In this document: positions 25,604 to 34,936 of the stretch, one piece after another
Numbering within the stretch: position 1 is the first letter of the stretch
Layout: every line of letters starts with the position of its first letter
Position numbers and translations under genes: made by a program
From: Glacieibacterium sp965200405
GTDB lineage: Bacteria > Pseudomonadota > Alphaproteobacteria > Sphingomonadales > Sphingomonadaceae
Assembly: GCF_965200405.1 (NCBI RefSeq)
Contig: NZ_OZ241356.1
Span: forward strand, 868,001-932,000
Reading direction: 5' to 3'
DNA: 64,000 nt
Notes under the pieces: generated by a model
Told to the model about the DNA's origin: nothing
Seen by the model: the letters and a program-made list of their open reading frames with translations, nothing else
Database searches by the model: none

Positions 25604-26820
25604 CACCGATGCGGATCGTGCTGGTCAGCGACGCGTGGCACCCTCAGGTCAATGGCGTTGTCCGCACGCTGGGCATGACCGTCGACCTGCTCCGCCGTGC
25701 CGGTCATGTCGTGCTGACGATCACGCCCGACATGTTCGTCTCGGTGCCCTGCCCGACCTATCCGGAAATCCGCCTCGCCCTGACCCGCCGGTCGAGCGTC
25801 GCGCGGCTGATCTCCGACTTCCGCCCCGACGCGATCCACATCGCCACCGAAGGCCCGCTCGGCTGGCTGACCCGCAACTGGTGCATCGCGCGCGGCATCT
25901 CGTTCACGACCTCGTTCCACACGCGCTTCCCGGACTATGTCGCGGCGCGGACGGGGATCGGCACCGAATGGCTGTGGCGCTCGGTCCGGCGCTTTCACGC
26001 GCCCGCGCGACATGTATTGGTGGCGACGCAGCGGCTCGCGGAGGAACTGCATCGCCACGGCCTGCCATCGACGCGGCTGTGGTCGCGCGGCGTCGATCTC
26101 GGGCAGTTCAAGCCGGGCCTGCCGCCACATCCCCAGCTCGCCGCATTGCCGCGCCCGATCCAGCTGAGCGTCGGGCGCGTCGCGATCGAGAAGAACCTCG
26201 AGGCTTTCCTGTCAGCCGACACGCCCGGCGCCAAGGTCGTCGTCGGTGACGGGCCGGCACTGGCCACCCTGCGCGCCCGTTATCCCGGCGTCACCTTTCT
26301 CGGCAGCCTGAAGGGCGCCGAGCTGGCATCGGCCTATGCCGCGGCCGATGTCTTCGTCTTTCCCAGCCTGACCGACACGTTCGGGCTGGTCATGCTGGAA
26401 GCGCTGGCCTGCGGCGTCCCGGTCGCGGCGTTCCCCGTGGCGGGTCCGCTCGATGTCATCGGCACGGGTCGTGGCGTCGTGCCGGGGCATGATCCGGTCA
26501 TCGGTGCAGTAAGCGACGACATCGCCGTAGCGATCGAGCTGGCCATGCGCGCCGCTCCATCGGACTGTGCCGCCTATGCCCGCAACTTCGGCTGGACCGC
26601 CTGCGCCGCGCAGTTCCTGGACTCGCTCGCCGAGCTCGAAACCGCGCTCGCCGCCGAGGCTCAGCCCGCGTCGAGCAACATGTCGCCGCCGAGCACGCGG
26701 TACAGCGTCACCAGATTGTCGGCACGGACAAGTCGCGTCTGCGCCAGTGCGCGCCGTGCCGAATACAGCGTGCGCTGGGTATCCAGCGTATTGAGGAAAG
26801 GATCGATCCCCTCGCGGTAG
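25600..26820 (+). CDS. GT4-family glycosyltransferase with long antisense-overlapping tail
   Basis: This 406-residue GT-B fold enzyme has DAWHPQVNGVVRTL at the N-terminus (acceptor-side glycine loop), SFHTRFPDY, LWSRGVDLGQFKP and the donor-binding SVGRVAIEKN. The EX7E-type segment is PSLTDTFGLVMLEALACG. It resembles GDP-mannose-dependent alpha-mannosyltransferases and MgtA-like enzymes that glycosylate membrane lipids. The start overlaps the preceding stop (ATGA). The recognisable domain ends around residue 350. The last roughly 50 residues (after about 26,660) lie opposite the 3-prime end of the efflux outer-membrane gene and look low in conservation, so the present stop may have been reached after loss of an earlier one. 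Confidence 0.88.
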   Translation: MTPMRIVLVSDAWHPQVNGVVRTLGMTVDLLRRAGHVVLTITPDMFVSVPCPTYPEIRLALTRRSSVARLISDFRPDAIHIATEGPLGWLTRNWCIARGISFTTSFHTRFPDYVAARTGIGTEWLWRSVRRFHAPARHVLVATQRLAEELHRHGLPSTRLWSRGVDLGQFKPGLPPHPQLAALPRPIQLSVGRVAIEKNLEAFLSADTPGAKVVVGDGPALATLRARYPGVTFLGSLKGAELASAYAAADVFVFPSLTDTFGLVMLEALACGVPVAAFPVAGPLDVIGTGRGVVPGHDPVIGAVSDDIAVAIELAMRAAPSDCAAYARNFGWTACAAQFLDSLAELETALAAEAQPASSNMSPPSTRYSVTRLSARTSRVCASARRAEYSVRWVSSVLRKGSIPSR

Positions 26821-28130
26821 CGGGCGGTCTGCAGGAAGTTGGTATCGGCCGCCGCCTCTTCCAGCTGGACCTGCGCCGCGACCTGGGCGTCGATGGTGCC
26901 GCGGCGTGCCAGTGCGTCGGCAACCTCGCGGAAAGCGGTCTGGACGGCGAGCTTGTACTGGGCGACGGCGATGTCGCGCTGGCCCTGGGCGAATTGCAGA
27001 TTGCCGCGATTGGCGCCGCCGTCGAAGATCGGCACCGAGACGCCGGGCGCGACCGACCAGGTGAAGGCGCCGCCGGTGAACAGCGTCGACAGCGCCGTGC
27101 TGGCCAGTCCCGCCAAGGCGGTCAGGCTGATCGTCGGAAAGAAATTGGCACGTGCCGCGCCGATCCGGGCGTTGGCGGCGCGCAACGCATATTCCGCCTG
27201 CACCACGTCGGGGCGGCGCAGCAGGATGCGCGAGTCCAGGCCAGCCGGCAGTTCGGCGAGCGATCTGTCGACCGTCTCGATCGAGGCCGGCAGCATCGCA
27301 TCGGCGACCGGTGCGCCGACCAGCAGCTCCAGCGCGTTGCGGTCCTGCGCGACCAGCGTGATCTGCGCGGCATGATCGGAGCGCGCCTGCGCCAGGATAG
27401 TCTCCGCCTGGCGGACATCGGTGCGGGGCGCGATGCCGCCGCGCAGGCGGGCGTTGGTCAGGTTATAGGTGATCGTCGCGCTCTTCTCGGTATCGACGGC
27501 GATGGCGAGCAGGCTGCGGTCCGTCGCCAGCGTCAGATAGGCCGAGGCGACTTCGCCGACCAGCGTCAGGCGGGTGGCGCGGACGCCGGCCTCGGTGGCG
27601 AGATATTCCTGCAACGCGGCGCGGCTGAGGCTGCGCAGGCGGCCAAACAGGTCGATCTCGAAGGCGCTGAGACCGATGTTGGCACTGTAGCTGGTGATGA
27701 CGCGACCGTTCGCCGTGGTGTTGAGGCCGGTGCCCGTACCGACGCCGGTCCCGGTGCCGTCGTCGATGACAGTATTGTTCGTCGTGCTGGTGACCCCGGT
27801 ACGCCGTGTCGTGATCCCGGCGCTGCCGCCGATCTGGGGAAACTGCTGCGCACGCTGGACACGGTACTGGCCCCGCGCCGAGGCGACGTTGCCCAGCGCG
27901 ACCTGCAGGTCCTGGTTGTTGGCGAGTGCCTGTTCGATGATCGCCTGCAGCTTTGGATCGCGGAAGATATCGCGGTAGCCGATAGCCGGCAGGCTCGCCT
28001 CGGTGGCGCGCAGATAGGCGTCGCCGCGCGGCCAGCTCGCCGGGACCGGCGGCTCCGGGCGGACATAATGCGGATCGAGGCTGCAGCTCGCCAAAAGCGA
28101 CGCCGCGGCCAGCAGGGCCGGAATCCTCAT
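26661..28130 (-). CDS. RND efflux outer-membrane factor (NodT/OprM type lipoprotein)
   Basis: This 489-residue outer-membrane channel is the third component of the RND pump. It begins MRIPALLAAASLLASCSLDP, where LASC is a lipobox, so Cys16 should be lipidated. Two repeated outer-membrane efflux domains follow (starting around DPKLQAIIEQALANNQDLQVA and later DVVQAEYALRAANARIGAARA). The latter and SVPIFDGG are family hallmarks. The ATG overlaps the stop of the pump gene by four bases, so the pump and channel are translationally coupled. The gene converges with the glycosyltransferase gene and overlaps it by 160 bp. A low-complexity Gly-Thr run (GTGTGVGTGTGL) is present near residue 145. Confidence 0.93.
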   Translation of the reverse strand: MRIPALLAAASLLASCSLDPHYVRPEPPVPASWPRGDAYLRATEASLPAIGYRDIFRDPKLQAIIEQALANNQDLQVALGNVASARGQYRVQRAQQFPQIGGSAGITTRRTGVTSTTNNTVIDDGTGTGVGTGTGLNTTANGRVITSYSANIGLSAFEIDLFGRLRSLSRAALQEYLATEAGVRATRLTLVGEVASAYLTLATDRSLLAIAVDTEKSATITYNLTNARLRGGIAPRTDVRQAETILAQARSDHAAQITLVAQDRNALELLVGAPVADAMLPASIETVDRSLAELPAGLDSRILLRRPDVVQAEYALRAANARIGAARANFFPTISLTALAGLASTALSTLFTGGAFTWSVAPGVSVPIFDGGANRGNLQFAQGQRDIAVAQYKLAVQTAFREVADALARRGTIDAQVAAQVQLEEAAADTNFLQTARYREGIDPFLNTLDTQRTLYSARRALAQTRLVRADNLVTLYRVLGGDMLLDAG

Positions 28131-31100
28131 GCCGGCTGCCCGCCCGGCGACGGCAGCAGCGGCGTCGGCTCGGGTGCCGGCAAGGCTGGCAGCTCGGGGC
28201 GGTCGTCGTCGGCCGGCTGGTCCTTGTCCTGCTTGCGCTTGTGCTTGCCGCCGAACAGCGAGCGCACGAGGACGAAGGCCAGCGGCACGTAGAAAATCGC
28301 TAGCACCGTCGCGGTGATCATCCCGCCGATCACCGCGGTGCCTATGGCGACCCGGCTCTGCGCACCGGCACCGGTCGAGATCGCCAACGGGATGACGCCG
28401 AAGATGAAGGCCAGGCTGGTCATGATAATCGGGCGCAACCGCAGCCGCGCCGCTTCCAGTGCGGCGTCGTAGGGACTCTTGCCGCCGCGCTCGGCCTGCT
28501 CCGCGAACTCGACGATCAGGATGGCGTTCTTGGCCGACAGGCCCATCGTGGTCAGCAGTCCGACCTGGAAATAGACGTCGTTCTCGAGGCCGCGCAAGGT
28601 CACCGCCAGTGCTGCACCGACCAGCCCGAGCGGGATCACCAGCAGCACCGACAGGGGGATCGACCAGCTCTCGTACAGGGCCGCGAGGCAGAGGAAGATC
28701 ACCAGCAGCGACAGCGAATACAGGATCGGCGTCTGCCCGCCCGACAGGCGCTCCTGGTACGACAGCCCGCTCCACTCCACCGACACGCCCTTGATGTCCT
28801 TGGCGAGGTCCATCATCTTCTGCATCGCCTCGCCGGAGCTTTCGCCCTCGGCGGCATCGCCCTGGATTTCATAGGCCGGCTGTCCGTTGAAGCGGGCGAG
28901 CGTCGTCGGCGCCTGCAGCCAGACGGTCTTGGCGAACGCCGAGAACGGCGCCATCGCCCCGGTGCTGGTACGGACGAACCAGTTCGACAGATCTTCTGGG
29001 CGGCTGCGGTACGGTGCGTCGCCCTGGACATAGACGCGCTTGACCCGGCCGCGATCGACGAAGTCGTTGACGTAGACGCCGCCCCAGGCCGCGCTCAGCG
29101 TCGAGTCGACGTTGGACTGGACGATGCCGAGCGCCCCGACCTTGTCCTGGTCGACCACGACCTGCAGCGTCGGCACATCCTCCAGCGAGTTCTGCCGCAC
29201 CTGGCTGAGCAGCGGATCGCCCTGCGCCTCGCTGATCAGCTTGTCGCGCGCCGCCTTGAAATCGTTGCGGCTGAGCCCGCCAGTGTTGAGCAACTCCAGC
29301 GTGAAGCCGCTCGACTGGCCGAGGCCGCGCACCGGCGGCGGATTGAGCGCGAAGAACTTGACGTCGCGCAGTTCGCCCGAAAGCTGGGCCGTGGCACGCT
29401 TGGTGATCGCCAGCGCGGTATTTTCCTTGCCCTTGCGATCGTCCCACGGCTTGAACGCGACGAAGCCGCGTCCGGTGTTCTGGCCACTGCCCTGCTGGCT
29501 CTGCCCGACGAACGCCAGCAGCGCCGCCGTGTTGTGCTCCTGCTTGAGGAAGTAATTCTCGATCGTCGTGACCGCCGCCAGCGTCCGCGCCTGGGTGGCG
29601 CCGGGTGGCAGGGTGTACTGGATCTGGGCGACGCCCTGGTCCTCGCTAGGTAGGAAGCTGGTCGGCAGCCGCACGAATAGGAAGACCAGCAGGCCGACGA
29701 CCAGCACATAGCCGATGATCGGCAGGAGCTTGCTGGCGATGATCGACTTGACCGCCTCGACATAGCGATCGGCGGTGCGGTTGAACCAGTCGTTGAACTT
29801 CTTGCCGTAGCGGTCGACGAACCCCGCCTTCTTGTCCTTGTCGGGGCGCTTGAGCAGCGTCGCCGCCAAGGCCGGGGACAGGACCAGCGCGACCACCACC
29901 GACAGCACCATCGACGACACGATAGTGATCGAGAACTGGCGGTAGATGACGCCGACCGAGCCACCGAAGAACGCCATCGGTAGGAACACCGCCGACAGCA
30001 CCATGGCGATGCCGATCAGCGCGGACTGGATCTCCTCCATCGACTGGACGGTGGCGTCGTGCGGGCTGATGTCGGGATTTTCCTCCATGACGCGTTCGAC
30101 GTTCTCGACGACGACGATCGCGTCGTCGACGAGCAGGCCGATCGACAGGACCAGCCCGAACAGCGTCAGCACGTTGATCGAGAAGCCGAACAGCGCCAGC
30201 ACGCCGAAGGTGCCGAGCAGCACGACCGGCACCGCGATCGCGGGGATCAGCGTCGCGCGCCAGCTCTGCAGGAAGACGAACATGACGATGACGACCAGCA
30301 CGATCGCCTCGCCCAGCGTCTTCACGACCTCCTTGACCGACAGTTTGATGAAGGCGGTGCTATCGTTGGGGAAGGCGTATTTGAAGCCGTCGGGGAACGA
30401 CTTGGCCTGGTTGGCGATCTCGGCGCGAACCAGTTCGGCGGTCTTTAACGCGTCGGCACCGGGGGCCAGCTGGATGGCGATGCCCGACGCCGGATGGCCG
30501 TTCAAACGGCCGAGCGAGGTATAGCTCTCGCTGCCGAGCTCGACCCGGGCGACGTCCTGGAGCAGCACCTTGGACCCGTCGGACTGGGTCTTGACGATGA
30601 TCTTGCGGAACTCCGCCGGAGTGGTCAGCCGCGAGCGCGCCGTCACCGTGGCGTTGAGCATCTGCGCATTCGGGCTGGGCTGGCCGCCGATCTGCCCGGC
30701 CGCGACCTGGGTGTTCTGGGCGGTGATCGCCGCCGTGACGTCGCTCGGCATCAGCTGGAAGCTGGCGAGCTTGAACGGGTCCATCCAGATCCGCATGGCG
30801 TATTGCGAGCCGAAGACGTTGAAATCGCCGACGCCCTTGATCCGGCCGATGGTGTCCTGCAGCGACGACACCAGATAGTCCGCGACGTCGCCGCTGTTAC
30901 GCCGGTCGCTCTCGTCGTAGATGCCGACGACCATCAGGAAGTCGGGGTTTGACTTGGTGACGATCAGCCCCTGCGCCTGGACCTGCTGCGGCAGGCGGGA
31001 CAGTGCCTGCTGGACCTTGTTCTGGACCTGGACCTGCGCGATGTCGGGGTTGGTGCCCTTGTCGAAGGTAACGGTGATCGTCACCTGGCCCGAGGCGTTC

Positions 31101-31348
31101 GAGGTCGCCGAGAAATAGATCAGTCCGTCGATGCCGGTCAGCTGCTGCTCGATGACCGAGGTGACGCTGGACTCGAGGATGTCCGCCGAGGCACCTGGAT
31201 AGGTGGCGCGGATATTGACCGATGGCGGCGCGATGTCCGGATATTGCGCGATCGGCAGCGCCAGGATGCCGCCGATGCCCGCGAGCATGATGACGATGGC
31301 GATGACCCAAGCGAAAATCGGCCGGTCGATGAAGACTTTCGACAGCAT
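28127..31348 (-). CDS. RND efflux pump, HAE1 (AcrB/MexB) family
   Basis: This 1073-residue inner-membrane transporter has the full RND layout: the first helix in IDRPIFAWVIAIVIMLAGI, large periplasmic loops, and two groups of membrane helices. The proton-relay motif GLLVDDAIVVVENVERVM contains the twin Asp of helix 4. Typical repeats include LPIAQYPDIAPPSV, TNPDIAQVQVQNKV and the second-half GLSAKNAILIVEFAEQ. It pumps hydrophobic or amphiphilic compounds from the periplasm outward using the proton gradient. The C-terminal tail is Lys- and Pro-rich. It lies six bases downstream of the adaptor gene and overlaps the channel gene, so all three parts of the tripartite pump are encoded together. 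No adjacent repressor gene is visible. Confidence 0.96.
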   Translation of the reverse strand: MLSKVFIDRPIFAWVIAIVIMLAGIGGILALPIAQYPDIAPPSVNIRATYPGASADILESSVTSVIEQQLTGIDGLIYFSATSNASGQVTITVTFDKGTNPDIAQVQVQNKVQQALSRLPQQVQAQGLIVTKSNPDFLMVVGIYDESDRRNSGDVADYLVSSLQDTIGRIKGVGDFNVFGSQYAMRIWMDPFKLASFQLMPSDVTAAITAQNTQVAAGQIGGQPSPNAQMLNATVTARSRLTTPAEFRKIIVKTQSDGSKVLLQDVARVELGSESYTSLGRLNGHPASGIAIQLAPGADALKTAELVRAEIANQAKSFPDGFKYAFPNDSTAFIKLSVKEVVKTLGEAIVLVVIVMFVFLQSWRATLIPAIAVPVVLLGTFGVLALFGFSINVLTLFGLVLSIGLLVDDAIVVVENVERVMEENPDISPHDATVQSMEEIQSALIGIAMVLSAVFLPMAFFGGSVGVIYRQFSITIVSSMVLSVVVALVLSPALAATLLKRPDKDKKAGFVDRYGKKFNDWFNRTADRYVEAVKSIIASKLLPIIGYVLVVGLLVFLFVRLPTSFLPSEDQGVAQIQYTLPPGATQARTLAAVTTIENYFLKQEHNTAALLAFVGQSQQGSGQNTGRGFVAFKPWDDRKGKENTALAITKRATAQLSGELRDVKFFALNPPPVRGLGQSSGFTLELLNTGGLSRNDFKAARDKLISEAQGDPLLSQVRQNSLEDVPTLQVVVDQDKVGALGIVQSNVDSTLSAAWGGVYVNDFVDRGRVKRVYVQGDAPYRSRPEDLSNWFVRTSTGAMAPFSAFAKTVWLQAPTTLARFNGQPAYEIQGDAAEGESSGEAMQKMMDLAKDIKGVSVEWSGLSYQERLSGGQTPILYSLSLLVIFLCLAALYESWSIPLSVLLVIPLGLVGAALAVTLRGLENDVYFQVGLLTTMGLSAKNAILIVEFAEQAERGGKSPYDAALEAARLRLRPIIMTSLAFIFGVIPLAISTGAGAQSRVAIGTAVIGGMITATVLAIFYVPLAFVLVRSLFGGKHKRKQDKDQPADDDRPELPALPAPEPTPLLPSPGGQPA

Positions 31349-31354
31349 CGCCCG

Positions 31355-32593
31355 TCAGCTTTTCGTGGAAGCGTCACCGCCCCCGGACTGGTCGCCGCCC
31401 GACTTGCCGCCCTGCGGCTTGGGCTGGGGCTTCGATCCCGCCGGCACCGGCTTGACCACCTGGCCCGGCTTGATCCGGCTCAGCCCCTCGACGATCAAGC
31501 GGTCGCCGGACTTGAGCCCGGAGGTGACCAGCCACTTGTCGCCGATGCTGCGCTCGGCGACGATATTGCGCAGCACGACCTTGTTGCCCTCGCCGATCAC
31601 CAACGCCGTCGCATTGCCCCGCGGGTCGCGCGCGATCCCGGTCTGCGGCGCCAGGATGGCATTGGGCGCGGTGACTTGCGACAGCTTGGCGCGGACGTAC
31701 ATGCCCGGCAGCAGCAGGCCCTGGCGGTTGGGGAAGCTGGCACGCAGGGTCACGGTACCGGTATTCGCGTCGACCATCGCCTCGGAAAACTGGACGCGCC
31801 CTGTGGCGGCATAGTCGCTGCCATCTTCCAGTTGCAGGCGGACCGCGGCCGACGACGGGGTGACGCCGCCGCTCGACAGGCCGCGTCGCAGGGCCAGCAG
31901 GTCGGCGCTGGACTGCTGGATGTCGACGAAGATCGGGTCGAGCCGCTGGATGGTGGTCAGCGCATCGGCCTGGCCCGAGGTGACCAACGCACCCGTCGTC
32001 GCCAGCGATCGTCCGATGCGCCCGGTGATCGGCGCCGGCACCCGCGTGAAGCGCAGGTTGATCGCACTGGTCTGCACCGCGGCGTTGTTCTGGGCGACTG
32101 CCGCGACTGCCTGCCCCGCGGTGGCGGCGGCGTCGGCATAGTCCTGCTTGCTGACCGCTTCGATCTGCGCGAGCGGCTTGTAGCGTTCGGCGCGCGCCTG
32201 TGCCGCCGTCTGTGCCGCCTTTGCGCTGGCGAGGTTGGCCTGTGCCTGCGCCGCAGCGGCTTGATACAGCCGAGGGTCGATCCGGTAGAGCGTCTGGCCC
32301 TTCTTGACGAGCGCACCTTCGGTGAACAGCCGCGCCGTGATCAGGCCCGACACCTGCGGCCGCACTTCCGACACTTCATAAGCGGCGGTGCGGCCCGGCA
32401 ATTCAATATATAGCGGCACGGTCTGCGTCTGCAGCGTCACCACGCCAGCCTCTGGCGTAGGCGGCGGACCCTTTTTCTCGTCGTCCTTCTTGCCGCAGCC
32501 GGCAACGGCAAGCGCCATTACGGCGACGCACAGCAGTGCCCTCACCTCGACGCGTTGCCGCACAACTGGAAATCCGTGGGTCAACGGCGACAT
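31355..32593 (-). CDS. RND efflux periplasmic adaptor (membrane fusion protein)
   Basis: This adaptor of about 412 residues bridges the pump and the channel. A lipoprotein signal is visible as ALLCVAVMALAVAGCGKKDD, with lipidation at the Cys. The lipoyl/barrel-sandwich halves are seen as PQVSGLITARLFTEGALVKKGQTLYRID and PITGRIGRSLATTGALV, with an intervening alpha-helical hairpin rich in Ala and Gln. The C-terminal tail is Pro-Gly-Lys rich. The start is uncertain: ATG at 32593 is chosen, but an in-frame GTG at 32626 and GTGs nearer the signal peptide are possible. It is first in the efflux operon, and its upstream region (32594-32710) should contain the operon promoter. Confidence 0.93.
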   Translation of the reverse strand: MSPLTHGFPVVRQRVEVRALLCVAVMALAVAGCGKKDDEKKGPPPTPEAGVVTLQTQTVPLYIELPGRTAAYEVSEVRPQVSGLITARLFTEGALVKKGQTLYRIDPRLYQAAAAQAQANLASAKAAQTAAQARAERYKPLAQIEAVSKQDYADAAATAGQAVAAVAQNNAAVQTSAINLRFTRVPAPITGRIGRSLATTGALVTSGQADALTTIQRLDPIFVDIQQSSADLLALRRGLSSGGVTPSSAAVRLQLEDGSDYAATGRVQFSEAMVDANTGTVTLRASFPNRQGLLLPGMYVRAKLSQVTAPNAILAPQTGIARDPRGNATALVIGEGNKVVLRNIVAERSIGDKWLVTSGLKSGDRLIVEGLSRIKPGQVVKPVPAGSKPQPKPQGGKSGGDQSGGGDASTKS

Positions 32594-32710
32594 CAAATCT
32601 TGTACGGAGGGCGGGAGGAAATTCACCCGGTTGAACAGTTCGCTAGCGTATCCGTTCCGGCACGGCAGCCGCGGCGGGATGGCGCGTCAGACCGCCGCTC
32701 CATGCGAACC

Positions 32711-33682
32711 TCAAAGGTCGGCATGTTCGACCGCGAACGCCGCCGCCGCCCCGTAGAGGCCGGGCTGCGAATAGGTCAGCAGCTTGACCGGCTGCGACGT
32801 CATCAGGGCTTCGAAGCGACCCTTGGCGCGGAAACGGTCGCAAAAGCCCGACTGCGGCAGATAGTCCTTCAGGCGCAGCCCCAGCCCGCCGGCGATGACC
32901 ACCGCCTTGGCACCCTGTGTCAGCGCGACGTCGCCAGCGACGGCCCCCAGCGCCAGGCAGAACCGGTCGAGCGCCGCAACCGCCAGGCTGTCCTGCCCGG
33001 TCAGCGCCAGTTGCCACAGCGTCTTGTCGTCGGCGATCTCGTCGCGGCCCTCGATGCCTGCCAACACGGCGTAGATATCGACCAGCGCCGGCCCGGCGAC
33101 CATGCGCTCGACCGACACCCGGCGGAAGCGGCTGCGCAGGCGATTGAGGATCATGTCCTCGATACGGTCGAGCGGCGCATAGTCGGTGTGGCCGCCCTCG
33201 GTCGGGACGATCTGGTAGCTGCCGCCCGATTGCGCGAGCAGCGACACGCCCAGCCCGGTACCGGGACCCAGGATGCTGACCACGCCGTCGCGCGGCAGCG
33301 GTATGTCGGGACCGCACAGATGCGTGAAATTCTCTTCGCCGAGCTGGGCGACGGCGTGACCGACAGCAGCGAAATCGTTGCACAGGCTGAGCTCGGCCAG
33401 ACCAAGCCGATGCGGCAGCAGCGCCGGTCGGATGATCCAGGGATTATTGGCCAGCTTCAGGATGGCGCCATCAGTCGGGCAGGCGACGGCGATCCCGGCA
33501 GCGGTCGGCAACGGTCGGCCCAGCGTGGTACCGAACGTCTCCCAGGCGGTTTCCAGGCTGGCATGTTCGCTGACCTTGAGGACAGTCTCGGGCTCGACCG
33601 CCACGACCTTGCCATGCTCGATCGTCGCGATCGCAAAGCGCGCATGCGTGCCGCCGATGTCGACCGCGACGATCTCGGTCAT
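32711..33682 (-). CDS. glk: glucokinase
   Basis: This 323-residue enzyme of the bacterial glucokinase family phosphorylates glucose with ATP. It starts MTEIVAVDIGGTHARFAI (phosphate-1 motif) and has CNDFAAVG with the catalytic Asp and GPGTGLGVS. The glucose-binding EGGHTDYAP and the adenosine motif VVIAGGLGLRLKDYL are also present. The length matches the family. It stands alone, with the efflux operon downstream on the same strand (84 bp away from the adaptor extension) and a small membrane protein gene divergent upstream. Sphingomonads commonly use it to feed the Entner-Doudoroff pathway, which is background rather than something seen here. Confidence 0.95.
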   Translation of the reverse strand: MTEIVAVDIGGTHARFAIATIEHGKVVAVEPETVLKVSEHASLETAWETFGTTLGRPLPTAAGIAVACPTDGAILKLANNPWIIRPALLPHRLGLAELSLCNDFAAVGHAVAQLGEENFTHLCGPDIPLPRDGVVSILGPGTGLGVSLLAQSGGSYQIVPTEGGHTDYAPLDRIEDMILNRLRSRFRRVSVERMVAGPALVDIYAVLAGIEGRDEIADDKTLWQLALTGQDSLAVAALDRFCLALGAVAGDVALTQGAKAVVIAGGLGLRLKDYLPQSGFCDRFRAKGRFEALMTSQPVKLLTYSQPGLYGAAAAFAVEHADL

Positions 33683-33815
33683 CGTCCTGATCTCGATGTT
33701 GCCGCCTTGCTCATCGCCGCTGTTTAGTCGACGCGGCCCCGCGCGGCTACCTAAGTTCGCTGCACGCGACCGCCGCGGGGTTGATGGAGCGGCACAGCCG
33801 GGCTAGCGGACGGCA

Positions 33816-34109
33816 ATGGCCATCCCACGGCGCTGGTTGCGATTATCGACGTTGCTGCTGCTGGTCTGGTGGGGCTGGTGCGGCTACGCCTATCAGCAGC
33901 GCTCGCAGGCGATCGACATCGCCGACCAGGCCGCCGCCGATGTCGGGCCCGACACCAGCGAGCAGCGGATCGCCGAGATCGAGGCGAGCCAGTTCGCCGC
34001 CTACCGCGCCCGCGTCGCGATCGTCGAGCTGGCGTTCGGCCTGCCGGCCGGGCTCGGCCTGCTCGCCACCGCGGGGCGATGGATCGTCCGCGGCGTGCGG
34101 GGTGACTAG
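33816..34109 (+). CDS. small two-helix membrane protein of unknown function
   Basis: This 97-residue protein has an N-terminal basic-hydrophobic segment (RRWLRLSTLLLLVWWGWCGYAY), a charged middle containing TSEQRIAEIEASQ, and a second hydrophobic segment (VAIVELAFGLPAGLGLLATAG) before a basic tail. This suggests two membrane helices with a periplasmic or cytoplasmic loop. I recognise no family. Its stop codon is interleaved with that of the convergent HisN-like gene (both use the CTAG at 34106-34109). The ribosome-binding site is weak (GCGGACGG). Codon use and the two clean helices argue for a real gene. Confidence 0.65.
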   Translation: MAIPRRWLRLSTLLLLVWWGWCGYAYQQRSQAIDIADQAAADVGPDTSEQRIAEIEASQFAAYRARVAIVELAFGLPAGLGLLATAGRWIVRGVRGD

Positions 34110-34870
34110 GCCAGGCGGGCGAGAGCGGCCGCAAGCAACGCCGGGTCGCCCGCTGCAACGACGCGCCCGTCCGAGCCACGCGCAAGCGGTGCGCCGCTCC
34201 AGTCGCGCATGATGCCGCCGGCGCCCTCGACCACCGGGACCAGCGCCGCCCAGTCGTAGATCTTCAGGCTGGCCTCGACGACCAGGTCGAGGTGACCGCT
34301 GCCGAGCAGCCCGTAATTGTGGCAGTCGCCGCCGTACAACGTGTCGCGGACGCCGGCACGCAGCTGCTCGAACTGGCTGAAATCATCGGCGTCGAAGGCG
34401 TGCGGCGACGTCGTGCCGAGATAGGCGCTGGACAGGTCGGCGCAGCGGCGGGTGCGCGCCGCGACGCCGTTCAACGTCGTGCCTCGCCCCGGCGCCCCGA
34501 CCCAACGCTCCCGCGCGATCGGCTGGTCGATGACGCCCAGCACTGGCCGACCATTCTCCAGCAGTGCGATCAGCGTGCCGAACAGCGCCCGCCCGGCAAT
34601 GAAGGCGCGCGTCCCGTCGATCGGATCGAACACCCAGACCCGCGCCGCATCGGGCCGGTCCTCGCCATATTCCTCCCCGATCACACCGTCGTCCGGCCGC
34701 CGCTCGGCGATGATGGTCCGCATCGCAGCTTCGGCGGCGCGGTCGGCGACGGTCACTGGCGACGCGTCGGCCTTGCTCTCGATGTCGAACGGCGCGCGAA
34801 AATACGGGCGGATCGCTGCGCCTGCTGCTTCGGCAAGGTCATGGGCCAATGCGATATCGTCGTCGGTCAC
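34106..34870 (-). CDS. hisN: inositol-monophosphatase family phosphatase, HisN-like
   Basis: This 254-residue protein of the lithium-sensitive phosphatase fold shows the metal-binding motif set GEEYGED, WVFDPIDGTRAFIAGR and the late YDWAALVPVVEGAGG. FDPIDGTRAFIAG, with Arg after Thr, fits the HisN-type histidinol-phosphate phosphatase better than SuhB, which has DGTTN. The start is a GTG at 34870 with GGAGA seven bases upstream; the longer frame upstream has no support and runs across the aspartic-protease gene on the other strand. It would dephosphorylate L-histidinol phosphate in histidine synthesis, but no his genes adjoin it. General sugar or inositol phosphatase activity remains possible. 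Confidence 0.85.
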   Translation of the reverse strand: MTDDDIALAHDLAEAAGAAIRPYFRAPFDIESKADASPVTVADRAAEAAMRTIIAERRPDDGVIGEEYGEDRPDAARVWVFDPIDGTRAFIAGRALFGTLIALLENGRPVLGVIDQPIARERWVGAPGRGTTLNGVAARTRRCADLSSAYLGTTSPHAFDADDFSQFEQLRAGVRDTLYGGDCHNYGLLGSGHLDLVVEASLKIYDWAALVPVVEGAGGIMRDWSGAPLARGSDGRVVAAGDPALLAAALARLA

Positions 34871-34936
34871 GGCCAGTCTCCGGCGTTGGAACAGCGCACC
34901 GCTTAACCGCGCTGCCCGGTCGATGCTAGGGCTGGC

